The notes: a model not told the origin generated them from the letters alone. Counted from the stretch's first letter, positions 1 through 8,623 are shown. The stretch: 64,000 nt of DNA from Longispora fulva (GCF_015751905.1 NZ_JADOUF010000001.1:5828001-5892000); one strand, 5' to 3'. A program made the numbers and translations.

Positions 1-1385
1 CCGGCCCAGCGGGCTCCGGGAAGTCCACTCTGGTCAAAGCCGTCGCGCACTCGCTGCACGCCCGGGTCGACACGTTGTGGGGCCCCGAACTCGCCGCGAT
101 GCCCCCGAACGACGCCCTCACGGCGCTCCGCCGGTCCGACGGCATTCTGCTGGTGTCCGATGTGGACGCGTTGTCGGGCGGGCTGGCCACGGCGTTCCGG
201 TCCCTGATCGCCGACCGGGTCGGACGCGGCCGGGCCGTCGTGTGCACCACGAGCCGCCCCGAGGACCTCGAACCGGGGCTGCGCGGGCCGGGCCTGCTCG
301 AACACGAGATCTCCGTGCCGCTCCCCGACGCCGTCGGCCGGCGCGAGCTGCTCGAGGTGCTCACCCGGGGCGTCGCCCTCGCCGGCGACGTGACCCTGGA
401 CGACATCGCGGGCCGCACCCCCGGCTTCGTCGCCGCCGACCTGAGCGCGCTGACCCGGGAGGCCGGCGTCCGCGCGGCGCTACGGGTCCGGGGCGGGGCC
501 GCGCCCAACGTCACCCAGGCCGACTTCGACGCGGCCCTCGAGGTGGTCCGGCCCAGCTCCATGGGCCAGTCGACCCTCGACCTCGGCCGGATCACCCTCG
601 ACGAGGTCGGCGACATGGCCGACGTCAAGCAGGTGCTGACGGAGAGCGTGCTGTGGCCGCTGACGTACCCGGACACGTTCGCCCGGCTCGGGGTCGACGC
701 GCCCCGGGGCGTGCTGCTGTACGGGCCGCCCGGCTGCGGGAAGACGTTCCTGGTGAAGGCGATCGCCGGTACCGGGAAGGCCAATGTGCTGTCCGTCAAG
801 GGCGCCGAGCTGCTGAACAAGTGGGTCGGCGAGAGCGAACGCGGGGTCCGCGAACTGTTCCGCCGGGCCCGCGACGCCGCCCCCACCCTGATCTTCCTCG
901 ACGAGGTCGACGCGCTCGCCCCGCAGCGGGGCCAGTCCACCGACGGCGGCACCACCGACCGGGTGGTCGCGGCGCTGCTCACCGAACTCGACGGCGTCGA
1001 GTCCCTGCGCAACGTGGTCGTGATCGGCGCGACCAACCGCCCGGACCTGATCGACCCGGCCCTGCTCCGCCCCGGCCGTCTCGAACGCCTCGTCTACGTC
1101 CCGCCGCCGGACGCCACGGCCCGGGAGGCGATCCTGCGCGCGTCCGCCCGCAACGTGCCGCTGGCCGACGACGTGGACCTCGCCGCGCTGGCGGAGGAGC
1201 TCGACGGGTTCTCGTCGGCGGACTGTGCCGCGCTGCTCCGGGAGGCCGCACTCGCGGCGATGCGGGAGTCCCTGGACGCGGCGACCGTGACGGCCGGGCA
1301 TGTGGCGACGGCCCGGACGCGGGTGCGGCCGTCGTTGGATCCGGCACAGGTGGCGGCCCTGGCGGCCTACGCGGCGAGCCGCTAG
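1..1385 (+). CDS. CDC48/p97-like tandem AAA ATPase, 5' truncated by window edge
   Basis: ATP-driven unfoldase/segregase of the Cdc48/VCP type. The reading frame is open from base 3, so the N-terminus lies outside the window. The first Walker A (GPAGSGKST) is encoded at the very edge. A degenerate first AAA module follows, and the second module holds a complete Walker A (GPPGCGKT, near base 723), Walker B with IFLDEVDALAP (near base 892), and an arginine-finger/sensor region RPGRLERL (near base 1070). The last ~80 residues form the helical lid. The first module's Walker B reads LLVSDVDAL, without the usual DE pair, so it may bind rather than hydrolyse ATP. The substrate is unknown. The family call is firm; the physiological role in actinobacteria is not established. 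Confidence 0.93.
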   Translation, partial: GPAGSGKSTLVKAVAHSLHARVDTLWGPELAAMPPNDALTALRRSDGILLVSDVDALSGGLATAFRSLIADRVGRGRAVVCTTSRPEDLEPGLRGPGLLEHEISVPLPDAVGRRELLEVLTRGVALAGDVTLDDIAGRTPGFVAADLSALTREAGVRAALRVRGGAAPNVTQADFDAALEVVRPSSMGQSTLDLGRITLDEVGDMADVKQVLTESVLWPLTYPDTFARLGVDAPRGVLLYGPPGCGKTFLVKAIAGTGKANVLSVKGAELLNKWVGESERGVRELFRRARDAAPTLIFLDEVDALAPQRGQSTDGGTTDRVVAALLTELDGVESLRNVVVIGATNRPDLIDPALLRPGRLERLVYVPPPDATAREAILRASARNVPLADDVDLAALAEELDGFSSADCAALLREAALAAMRESLDAATVTAGHVATARTRVRPSLDPAQVAALAAYAASR

Positions 1386-1581
1386 CCGGCGGGTAGCGGG
1401 GCGGTGGGGCCGGGCGGCGGGGCGGCCGAAGAACCAGATCAAACCCATCATCCGATGACGGAGGAGTGTCCCCGCCATCCATCGGCCGGAGCCTCGCGGC
1501 TGACCGGCACCACCCGGCGATCGGCACCCCACCGACGGGGTCGGCCACCGGGCCTCTCCAGGTGCGGTGGCCGGGCAGTCC

Positions 1582-1845
1582 CTACCCCCGCGACCGACGC
1601 CGCGTGTCCCGGATCCGGCGCAGCCGCCCGACCAGGACCGGGTCGTGCACCAGGGCCGCCGGATTGTCGAGCAGCTCGTTGATCAACTGGTAGTACCGCG
1701 TCCCGGACAGGTCGAGCTGGTCGCGGATCGCCTGCTCCTTGGCTCCGGGGAACCGCCACCACTGGCGCTCGAAGTCGAGCAGCTCGCGCTCCCGGACGCT
1801 GAGCTCGGGCAGTTTCGCCTCGGGGCTGTGCGACGGAATGACCAT
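1582..1845 (-). CDS. DUF3263 family protein
   Basis: An 87-residue protein matching the actinobacterial DUF3263 family: a helical core with LLDFERQWWRFPGAKEQAI followed by LSGTRYYQLINELLD. This looks like a small helix-turn-helix fold in which the second segment would be the recognition helix. The C-terminus is very basic (RRIRDTRRRSRG), which suits nucleic-acid binding. It is transcribed convergently with the upstream AAA ATPase gene and divergently from the lectin gene. Its function is not experimentally known to me; a DNA-binding role is inferred from shape and charge only. Confidence 0.85.
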   Translation of the reverse strand: MVIPSHSPEAKLPELSVRERELLDFERQWWRFPGAKEQAIRDQLDLSGTRYYQLINELLDNPAALVHDPVLVGRLRRIRDTRRRSRG

Positions 1846-1905
1846 CCCCCGACCCTAGCGAAGCCCCCGCCGCGAACGAAAGGCCAGTTTTTGCCATCCA
1901 CAGGG

Positions 1906-1914
1906 TTATCCACA
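1906..1914 (+). other. Isolated perfect DnaA-box consensus
   Basis: TTATCCACA lies between the divergent DUF3263 and lectin genes, 11 bp after a near copy (CATCCACA). Only one perfect copy is present and no dnaA/dnaN genes are nearby, so it is not an origin. It could titrate DnaA, regulate a neighbour, or be chance. Confidence 0.35.
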
Positions 1915-2056
1915 GGCCAACGGCGGATCGGCATTGATGTCCACCGACGTTCGGTTGCATGACAGACCCTTTTAGGACATGGATCACTATCTATTGGAGG
2001 CCCTCGGGGCACCTGCGAGGGTAAATCGGTCATGTTCAATCTTTTAAGGAGCTGGC

Positions 2057-2665
2057 ATGAATTCGACATTCCGCAGAGCGGCGCTGGCCGTGCTCGGAAT
2101 CCTCACGGTGCTCGGCCTGTCGGCCACGCCTGCGGCAGCGGAGGGCCGCCAGAGCACGGGCAGCCACGACCTGGTGATCCAGGGCCAGAGCCCGACCCGG
2201 CTCGCCGCCGGGCTGAGCGGCCCGGTCTACATCGTCAACAAGTGGACCGGTCGCTGCCTGGACGCCTGGTACAGCGACGGCGGGGGCAACGGCAACCGGG
2301 TCGGCCTGTGGGACTGCAACGGCGGCATCTCCGAGAAGTGGTACCTGTACAACAACGGCAGCTCCGGCCCCTACTGGCTGGAGATCATCAACGCCAGGAC
2401 CGGCCGGTCCCTGGACTACCCGGCGTCCTCCGGCGGTGCCAACGGCTACCAGTATCTGACCTGGGACTACATGAACTCGACCGGCCAGCGCTACTGGCCG
2501 TACCTGCACACTGACACCAACGACTACGAGATATCCGTCGAGCTCGGCGGAGGGGCCAACGTGATGGACGCGTTCACCTCCGACGGCGGCGGCAACGGCA
2601 ACCGGGTCGGCAACTGGTCGATCACGAACCACCCGGCGCAGCGCTGGACCTTCGTGGCCGCCTAG
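2057..2665 (+). CDS. Secreted ricin-type beta-trefoil lectin domain protein
   Basis: A 202-residue exported protein. An N-terminal Sec signal (FRRAALAVLGILTVLGLSA, then TPAAA) ends near residue 30. The mature part is a single beta-trefoil of the RICIN family with repeated subdomains: LDAWYSDGGGNGNRVGLWDC near residue 73 and a near copy (MDAFTSDGGGNGNRVGNW) near residue 173. QxW-type ends appear as EKWYLY, QRYW and AQRWTF. Such domains bind galactose or xylan-like glycans. No catalytic module is attached, so it is a stand-alone lectin. A strong Shine-Dalgarno (AAGGAG, 2045-2050) fixes the ATG start. It converges on the DeoR gene; the ~290 bp between them hold no gene I can support. Confidence 0.9.
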   Translation: MNSTFRRAALAVLGILTVLGLSATPAAAEGRQSTGSHDLVIQGQSPTRLAAGLSGPVYIVNKWTGRCLDAWYSDGGGNGNRVGLWDCNGGISEKWYLYNNGSSGPYWLEIINARTGRSLDYPASSGGANGYQYLTWDYMNSTGQRYWPYLHTDTNDYEISVELGGGANVMDAFTSDGGGNGNRVGNWSITNHPAQRWTFVAA

Positions 2666-2958
2666 CCAGGCCAACGCCCGGGTCGCCGGTCGGCGCGGTC
2701 CAACCGCCCGGCACCCGGGTCCGCCGAGCGGCGCGACCCACCCGGGTCGGTTGATCGGCGGGGTACCCGAAGGAAAGGTCTTCGACCCCGGCGGCGGCAC
2801 CCTCACGATCCCGGGCTCGGGCCGCCGGTCGGCCCCGGACAGCAGTGAGCCCGCGCGATGAGGGGGCCGCCTCGCCGCACGGGCTACGTCTACTCCAGAT
2901 GATTACCCAGATCCGGACATGCGTCAACGCGCCGAAGCGTGTTCCGGTGACGAACCGG

Positions 2959-3744
2959 TCACACCTTGACGACCTTCAGCCCGGCCGCCTCGAACTCCGC
3001 TACGAGCCGCGGGTCGGCGTGCTGGTCGGTGACCAGGGTGTCCACCCGCTCGATGGGGCAGATCCGGGCGAAGGCGTGCTTACCCAGCTTGGAGCTGTCG
3101 GCGATGATGACGACCCGGCGGGCGCGCGCGGCCATCAGGTTGTTGATCGCCGCCTCGCCCTCGTGGTGCGCCGCCGCGCCGAGCTGGACGTCGACGGCGT
3201 TGACGCCGAGCAGGACCATGTCGAGGGTCAGCTCGCGGAGGATGCCGGTGGCCAGCGGGCCGACGAGTTCGTAGGACTGGGGGCGGACCACGCCGCCGGT
3301 CACCACGATCTTGATGTGGGAGCGGACGATCATCTCATTGGCGATGTTCAGCGCGTTGGTGACGATGGTCAGCCCCTGGCCGTCCACGCCGCCGGCCAGG
3401 TCGGCGCGGGTCGCCAGGGCCCGGGCGACCTCGGTGGTCGTGGTGCCGCCGTTGATCCCCACCACCATGCCGGGCGAGACCAGCGAGGCCGCGACCTGCC
3501 CGATCCGCTGCTTCTCACCGATGTTCTTGGCGGACTTGTACCGTAATGGCAGGTCGTACGACACTCCGTTGGCGACCGCCCCACCCCGGGTTCGGGTGAT
3601 CATCTGTTGCTGGGCGAGCTGGTCGAAATCCCGCCGAATTGTGGCTTGCGACACAGTCAGGCGGTCAGCTGCGTCCTCAACACTGACACGTCCGGACTCC
3701 GCGAGGAGCTCCAGCAGCGCATTCCAGCGCGCGTACCGGTCCAC
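2959..3744 (-). CDS. DeoR/GlpR-family transcriptional regulator of the adjacent amino-sugar operon
   Basis: A 261-residue DeoR-family repressor. Residues ~5-57 form the winged helix-turn-helix (RVSVEDAADRLTVSQATIRRDFDQL), with the family's typical TIRRD recognition helix and a following TRTRGGA wing. Residues ~75-235 are the DeoRC sensor domain, which resembles phosphosugar isomerases and carries GINGGTTTTEVARAL as the phosphate-binding loop. DeoR proteins usually sense a sugar phosphate made by the pathway they control. The gene is divergent from the SIS-aldolase operon, and the 167-bp gap contains repeated sites. I infer that it represses that operon, AgaR-style. Confidence 0.9.
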   Translation of the reverse strand: MDRYARWNALLELLAESGRVSVEDAADRLTVSQATIRRDFDQLAQQQMITRTRGGAVANGVSYDLPLRYKSAKNIGEKQRIGQVAASLVSPGMVVGINGGTTTTEVARALATRADLAGGVDGQGLTIVTNALNIANEMIVRSHIKIVVTGGVVRPQSYELVGPLATGILRELTLDMVLLGVNAVDVQLGAAAHHEGEAAINNLMAARARRVVIIADSSKLGKHAFARICPIERVDTLVTDQHADPRLVAEFEAAGLKVVKV

Positions 3745-3804
3745 GTGCGGCCCCTCTCCCAGTCAGCCCCAGTTGGGCTCGATCCCAGTGCTATGCATCC
3801 TACG

Positions 3805-3873
3805 GAGTTCCGTGCACAATGATTCTCCTGCACAATGATGCTCGAAACTAGGCCCTTACGTCGAGTTCCGTGC
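3805..3873. promoter_or_regulatory. Repeated operator-like sites between DeoR gene and amino-sugar operon
   Basis: TGCACAATGAT occurs twice as a direct repeat (3813-3823 and 3829-3839, 16-bp period). GAGTTCCGTGC occurs twice (3805-3815 and 3863-3873). Both lie in the divergent intergenic region, where a DeoR regulator would bind. Direct repeats spaced by about one and a half helical turns are plausible operators; no binding data exist here. Confidence 0.5.
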
Positions 3874-3911
3874 GCGAAATCGGATCATAAGCCATCAAGG
3901 AGGCCACGCAG

Positions 3912-4793
3912 GTGACGTACGTCGAGCAGGAGATCGCCAGCCAGCCCGCGTGCTGGACCCGCGCCGTCGAGGTGGCGGGAGCCCGGGCCGACGCTCTGCC
4001 CCGTCGCGGGGAGCGGATCGCGGTCGTCGGCTGCGGCACGTCGTGGTTCATGGCGCAGTCGTACGCCGTGCTACGCGAGTCCGCAGGACACGGCGAGACG
4101 GACGCGTTCGCAGCGTCCGAGTTCCCGATCGGGCGCGGCTACGACCGCGTCCTCGCCATCACCCGGTCCGGCACCACGACCGAGGTGCTGGAGCTGCTCG
4201 GCCAGCTGCCGTCCAGCATTCCGAGTGTCGCCATCATCGGCGACCCGACCTCGCCGGGCGTCGCCCTCGCCGGGGACGCCATCGTGCTGGACTTCGCCGA
4301 CGAGAAGTCGGTCGTCCAGACCAGATTCGCCACCACCACCCTCGCCCTGCTGCGCGCCAGCCTCGGCGAGGACCTGACCGGGGCGATCTCCGACGCGGCC
4401 AAGGCCGTGGAGATCGCGCTGCCGGTGGACGTGGCGACGATCGAGCAGATCACCTTCCTCGGTCGGGGCTGGACCGTCGGGCTGGCCAACGAGGCAGGGC
4501 TGAAGTGCCGGGAGGCCGCGACGTTCTGGACCGAGTCGTACCCGGCGATGGAGTACCGGCACGGCCCGATCTCGATCGCGGCCCCCAACCGCGCGGTCTG
4601 GGCCTTCGGCGAGGTGCCGGTCGGCCTGGCCGACGACGTGGCGCGCACCGGGGCGGCGTTCGTGAGCAGCGACATGGACCCGCTCGCGGACCTGGTCGTC
4701 GCCCAGCGGGTCGCCGTGGCGCTCGCCGCGCACCGGGGCCTCGACCCCGACCAGCCGCGGCACCTGACCCGTTCGGTGATCCTGGATGGTTAG
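3912..4793 (+). CDS. SIS-domain sugar isomerase/deaminase (AgaS-like)
   Basis: A 293-residue protein with two SIS (sugar isomerase) modules. The first carries IAVVGCGTSWFMAQSYAVL near residue 36 and the phosphosugar-binding AITRSGTTTEVLELL near residue 80. The second carries ITFLGRGWTVGLANEAGLKCREAA near residue 180, with the catalytic-type segment ESYPAMEYRHGPIS near residue 213. This is the architecture of the GlmS isomerase half and of AgaS/NagB-II deaminases; there is no glutamine amidotransferase domain. The likely reaction is deamination/isomerisation of GalN-6-P or GlcN-6-P. GTG start with Shine-Dalgarno AAGGAGG at 3897. First gene of the operon, overlapping the ROK kinase gene by 8 bp. 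Confidence 0.85.
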   Translation: MTYVEQEIASQPACWTRAVEVAGARADALPRRGERIAVVGCGTSWFMAQSYAVLRESAGHGETDAFAASEFPIGRGYDRVLAITRSGTTTEVLELLGQLPSSIPSVAIIGDPTSPGVALAGDAIVLDFADEKSVVQTRFATTTLALLRASLGEDLTGAISDAAKAVEIALPVDVATIEQITFLGRGWTVGLANEAGLKCREAATFWTESYPAMEYRHGPISIAAPNRAVWAFGEVPVGLADDVARTGAAFVSSDMDPLADLVVAQRVAVALAAHRGLDPDQPRHLTRSVILDG

Positions 4794-5691
4794 CACGGTC
4801 GTCGCGATCGACGTCGGCGGCACGGGGATGAAGTGCGCCCTGGTCGACACCGCCGGCCAGGTGCTGCACGTCGAGCGGCACGCGACGCACCGGGAGCGGG
4901 GGCCCGAGGCGGTTCTCGACACCATCGGCGACGTCGCGGCCGGCCTGGTCCGCACGGCGCACGACAAGGGGCTGGACCCCAAGGCCGTCGGCGTCGTCGT
5001 CCCCGGCGTGGTCAACGAGGACGGCGGCATCGCCGTGTACTCGTCGAACATCGGCTGGCGCGACGCGCCCCTGCGCGACCTGATCGAGACCCGCACCGGA
5101 CTGACCGCGGCGCTCGGGCACGACGTCCGGGCCGGGGCCCTGGCGGAGGCCCGGATCGGCGCGGGTCGCGAGTACGACAATGTGCTCTTCATCCCGATCG
5201 GCACCGGGATCGCGTCCGGCCTGGCCGTCAACGGGCACGTCCGGAGCGGGGCGCACGGTGCTGCCGGCGAGATCGGGCACATCGTCATCCGCCCAGGTGG
5301 GCCCCAGTGCGGCTGCGGTCAGTTCGGCTGTGTCGAGGCGATCGCGTCGGCCAGCGCCATCGGCCGCAGGTACGGTGAAAACGTGACCGCGGCCGAGGTC
5401 GCCGCCCGGGCGGAAGCCGGGGAGGCCAAGGCGCAGCAGATCTGGCAGGAGTCCGTGGACGCCCTGGCCGACGGCCTGCTCGCCGGGATCGCCCTGCTCG
5501 ATCCGGAGATCATCATCATCGGGGGCGGGCTGGCGGAAGCCGGCGGCCTGCTCCTCGCCCCGCTCGCGGTCGCGCTGGACGCCAAACGGACGTTCCATGC
5601 CCGGCCTCACCTGGTCCGGGCCGCGCTCGGCGACGAGGCCGGCTGCATCGGCGCAGCTCTCCTCGCGCTCGACAGGTTGGAGAGCTCGTGA
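4786..5691 (+). CDS. ROK-family sugar kinase (N-acetylhexosamine kinase-like)
   Basis: A 301-residue cytosolic kinase of the ROK family. An N-terminal ATP-binding loop (VVAIDVGGTGMKCALVD) is followed by the zinc signature CGCGQFGCVE near residue 178 and a C-terminal adenosine-binding stretch IIIIGGGLAEAGG near residue 243. The start overlaps the SIS gene by 8 bp and the stop overlaps nagA by 4 bp, so translation is coupled. Between an AgaS-like gene and nagA, the likely substrate is GalNAc or GlcNAc entering without a PTS. Glucokinase activity cannot be excluded from sequence. Confidence 0.85.
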   Translation: MVSTVVAIDVGGTGMKCALVDTAGQVLHVERHATHRERGPEAVLDTIGDVAAGLVRTAHDKGLDPKAVGVVVPGVVNEDGGIAVYSSNIGWRDAPLRDLIETRTGLTAALGHDVRAGALAEARIGAGREYDNVLFIPIGTGIASGLAVNGHVRSGAHGAAGEIGHIVIRPGGPQCGCGQFGCVEAIASASAIGRRYGENVTAAEVAARAEAGEAKAQQIWQESVDALADGLLAGIALLDPEIIIIGGGLAEAGGLLLAPLAVALDAKRTFHARPHLVRAALGDEAGCIGAALLALDRLESS

Positions 5692-6764
5692 AGATCGTTA
5701 CCCCCGACGGGGTCATCACCGGCCAGCTCAACAGCGAAGACGGCATGATCACCGAGGTGGTACCGGGGGACGACGCCCACTGGCTGGTCCCCGGCTTCGT
5801 GGACATCCACACCCACGGCGGCGGCGGGCACACGTTCACCACCGGTGACCCGGTCGCCGCGCGCGAGGCCGCCGCGTTCCACCTGGCCCGCGGCACCACC
5901 TCGATCGTCGCCTCGCTGGTGACCTCGCCCCCGGAGCTGATGAGCACCGCGACGGCCAACTTCCGGCCGCTGGTCGGCGACGGGACGCTGGCGGGCATCC
6001 ACTACGAGGGCCCCTATCTCTCTGCGATCCGGTGCGGCGCGCAGAACCCGGACTTCCTCCGCGACCCCGACCTCGACGAGCTCGCCGCGCTGATCAGCCT
6101 CGGCGGCGGCGCGGTGCGGATGGTCACCATCGCCCCCGAGCTGCCCGGGGCGCTGGCGGCCACGAAGATGCTGGTCGACGCGGGGATCGCGGTGGCGATC
6201 GGGCACACCGACGCGACGTACGAGCAGACCCTGGCCATGATCACGGCCGGGGCCACGGTCGGCACCCACGTGTTCAACGGCATGCGCCCGCCGCACCACC
6301 GCGAGCCCGGCCCCGTGTTCGCGCTGCTGCGCGCCCCCGGAATCGTCTGCGAGTTCGTCGCCGACGGGGTGCACCTGCACGACGGCACACTGTCCTTCGC
6401 CGCCGGGGTGACCGGCCCGGAGCGCGCGGCGCTGATCACCGACGCGATGGCCGCCGCGGGGATGCCCGACGGCGAGTACGAGCTGGGCGGGCAGGGCGTG
6501 GTCGTCGCCGACGGCGTGGCCCGGCTGACCCGCAACGGCTCCATCGCCGGCAGCACCCTGACCATGGACGCCGCGTTCCGCCGGGCCGTCGGGGCCGGCT
6601 TCTCGATCGTGGACGCCGCGCGGATGGCCGCGACCACGCCCGCCGGGGCGGTCGGCCTGCTCGACCGGGGCGCGATCGAGGTGGGCCGCAGGGCCGACTA
6701 CGTGATCCTCGACGACAACCTCCAGGTACTCGAGGTGTACAAGGGCGGAGCGCGGGTCGCGTGA
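5688..6764 (+). CDS. nagA: N-acetylglucosamine/galactosamine-6-phosphate deacetylase
   Basis: A 358-residue amidohydrolase-superfamily enzyme that removes acetate from GlcNAc-6-P or GalNAc-6-P. The metal motif HTHG follows VPGFVDI near residue 42. A second histidine set, AIGHTDATYEQT, is near residue 170, and GTHVFNGMRPPHHREPG near residue 190 is characteristic of NagA. The catalytic aspartate lies in ALITDAMAAAGMPDGEY near residue 250. GTG start, overlapping the ROK kinase stop by 4 bp and the PfkB start by 4 bp. GlcNAc and GalNAc versions (NagA/AgaA) are not separable by eye; the downstream kinase-aldolase pair favours GalNAc. Confidence 0.9.
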   Translation: MKIVTPDGVITGQLNSEDGMITEVVPGDDAHWLVPGFVDIHTHGGGGHTFTTGDPVAAREAAAFHLARGTTSIVASLVTSPPELMSTATANFRPLVGDGTLAGIHYEGPYLSAIRCGAQNPDFLRDPDLDELAALISLGGGAVRMVTIAPELPGALAATKMLVDAGIAVAIGHTDATYEQTLAMITAGATVGTHVFNGMRPPHHREPGPVFALLRAPGIVCEFVADGVHLHDGTLSFAAGVTGPERAALITDAMAAAGMPDGEYELGGQGVVVADGVARLTRNGSIAGSTLTMDAAFRRAVGAGFSIVDAARMAATTPAGAVGLLDRGAIEVGRRADYVILDDNLQVLEVYKGGARVA

Positions 6765-7786
6765 TCCTCACCGTCACCCTCAACGTCGCACTCGACGTCA
6801 CCTACCAGGTCGACGCGCTCGTGCCGGGCGCCGCGCACCGGGTCCGCACCGTCGTGGAACGCCCCGGCGGCAAGGGCCTCAACGTCGCCCGGGTGCTGCA
6901 CGCCCTCGGCGAGCCGGTGATCGCCACCGGGCTGGTCGGCGGCGCGGCCGGCGCGAAGGCCCGCGACCTGCTGGAGACCAGGCACGCGTTCGTCGAGATC
7001 GCCGACGAGTCGCGGCGGACCGTTGTCGTGTCCGACGGCTCGGACGCCACCGGCTTCTGGGAGCCCGGCCCCCTGGTGACCGCCGAGGAGTGGGCCGAGT
7101 TCGTCGCGCGCTACCGGGGGCTGGTCGCCGTCGCCCGGGTCGTGGTGCTGTCCGGTTCGCTGCCCCGGGGGGTGCCGGCCGACGCGTACGCGCAGCTGGT
7201 GACCATCGCCAGGGAACGCGAGGTGCCGACCGTCCTGGACACCAGCGGTGAGCCGTTGACCCTCGCCCTGGCCGCCGGCCCCGACGTGATCAAGCCGAAC
7301 GCCGAGGAGCTGGCCGAGGCCATGCGCGGCGGGGCCACACCCACAGACCGTCCGGGCGCTGACGGGGGCGCCCGGACGACCGCTCACCCCGATCCAGGAG
7401 CCCCCACCGGCGGACAACCCGCCTACGACGGTGACCGGATCGCCACCGCCGGGCTCGCGCACATCGTCGAGTGCGCCGAGGCGCTCCGGACGGCAGGGGC
7501 CCGCGCGGTCCTCGCCTCCCGAGGCCCCGACGGAATGCTGGCCGTCACCGCCGACGGCCGCTGGCGCGCGGCACCCCCAGCACCGGTCGCCGGGAACCCC
7601 ACCGGGGCCGGGGACTCCGCCGTCGCGGCGGTGGCGCGGGGGCTGGCGTACCAGAAGGAATGGCCCTGGATTCTCGCCGACGCGGTGGCGCTGTCCGCCT
7701 CGGCGGTGCTGGCCCCCGAGGCCGGGGCCTTCGACTCGATCGCGTACCGCGGGTTCCGCCGCGCGGTGACCTCTCAGGAGTTGTAG
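6761..7786 (+). CDS. PfkB-family phosphosugar kinase (1-phosphofructokinase/tagatose-6-P kinase type) with an inserted loop
   Basis: A 341-residue PfkB kinase. VILTVTLNVALDVTYQVD at the N-terminus, PGGKGLNVARVLHALG near residue 38 and GNPTGAGDSAVAAVARGLA near residue 280 (anion hole and catalytic Asp) are all intact. The start is GTG at 6761, overlapping the nagA stop by 4 bp; the frame is open further upstream inside nagA but that part is not coding. A Pro/Gly/Thr-rich segment of about 35-40 residues (bases ~7326-7440) interrupts the usual link after NAEELAEAM and contains a DNA hairpin (arms 7349-7358 and 7369-7378). With the downstream aldolase the probable reaction is tagatose-6-P (or fructose-1/6-P) phosphorylation. 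Confidence 0.87.
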   Translation: MILTVTLNVALDVTYQVDALVPGAAHRVRTVVERPGGKGLNVARVLHALGEPVIATGLVGGAAGAKARDLLETRHAFVEIADESRRTVVVSDGSDATGFWEPGPLVTAEEWAEFVARYRGLVAVARVVVLSGSLPRGVPADAYAQLVTIAREREVPTVLDTSGEPLTLALAAGPDVIKPNAEELAEAMRGGATPTDRPGADGGARTTAHPDPGAPTGGQPAYDGDRIATAGLAHIVECAEALRTAGARAVLASRGPDGMLAVTADGRWRAAPPAPVAGNPTGAGDSAVAAVARGLAYQKEWPWILADAVALSASAVLAPEAGAFDSIAYRGFRRAVTSQEL

Positions 7787-8608
7787 ATGCTGACCCCCAC
7801 CGCAGAGCTCGTCGTCCCCGGCCGGGGCGTGGGCGCGTTCAACGTGATCACCGTGGAGCACGCCGAGGCCATCGTCGCCGGCGCCGAAGCCGCCGGCCAG
7901 CCGGTGATCCTGCAGATCAGCCAGAACGCCGTGCTCTTCCACCACAACCGGCTCGCCCCGATCGCCGCGGCGGCCCGGGAGGTGGCCCGCGCCTCGTCGG
8001 TGCCGGTGGCGCTGCACCTCGACCACGTCGAGGACATGGCCCTCGTCGAGCAGGCCCCGGAGCACGGTTTCGGCTCCGTGATGTACGACGGCTCCAAGCT
8101 CGACTTCGCCGCCAACGTGGCCGAGACCCGCAAGGCCGTCGAGTTCTGCCACGCGCACGGCCTGTGGCTGGAGAGCGAGCTGGGCGAGGTCGGCGGCAAG
8201 GACGGCGCGCACGCCCCCGGGGTGCGGACCGATCCAGCGGAGGCCGTGGCGTTCGTCCGGGACACCGGGGTGGACGCGCTGGCCGTGGCCGTGGGTTCCT
8301 CGCACGCGATGACGTCCCGGGATGCGGCGCTGGACCTGGAGCTGATCGGGCGGCTGCGCGAGGCCGTGCCGGTGCCGCTGGTGCTGCACGGGTCCTCCGG
8401 CGTGCCGGACGGGGAGCTGACGGCGGCGGTGCGCGCCGGCATGACCAAGATCAATATTGGTACGGCGCTGAACATCGCCTTCACCGGGGCGGTGCGCGAC
8501 TACCTCGGCGCGAACCCGAAGGCCGTGGACCCGCGCAAGTACGTGGCCCCCGGCCGCGACGCGATGGCCGCCACCGTGGAGCACTTCCTCCGGGTGCTGG
8601 CCGCCTGA
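7787..8608 (+). CDS. Class II ketose-bisphosphate aldolase (tagatose-1,6-bisphosphate type)
   Basis: A 273-residue zinc-dependent class II aldolase of the FbaA/KbaY/GatY family. It shows GAFNVITVEHAEAIV near residue 15, the catalytic Asp and zinc His in LHLDHVED near residue 82, the glutamate/glycine loop ESELGEVGGKDG near residue 133, and zinc His plus phosphate loop in VLHGSSGVPD and GMTKINIGTAL near residues 203-228. The start follows the kinase stop directly. Cleavage of tagatose-1,6-bisphosphate or fructose-1,6-bisphosphate would feed triose phosphates to glycolysis and close the amino-sugar pathway. Last gene of the operon; it converges on the PAP2 gene. Confidence 0.9.
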   Translation: MLTPTAELVVPGRGVGAFNVITVEHAEAIVAGAEAAGQPVILQISQNAVLFHHNRLAPIAAAAREVARASSVPVALHLDHVEDMALVEQAPEHGFGSVMYDGSKLDFAANVAETRKAVEFCHAHGLWLESELGEVGGKDGAHAPGVRTDPAEAVAFVRDTGVDALAVAVGSSHAMTSRDAALDLELIGRLREAVPVPLVLHGSSGVPDGELTAAVRAGMTKINIGTALNIAFTGAVRDYLGANPKAVDPRKYVAPGRDAMAATVEHFLRVLAA

Positions 8609-8623
8609 CCACCGGGCCGCAGG

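Noticed and set aside
1906-1914. Origin of replication
   Set aside because: Only one perfect DnaA box and no dnaA/dnaN/gyrB context.
6032-7786. A 584-residue kinase starting inside nagA
   Set aside because: Residues before 6761 are an Arg-rich out-of-frame product of nagA; the kinase domain starts at GTG 6761.
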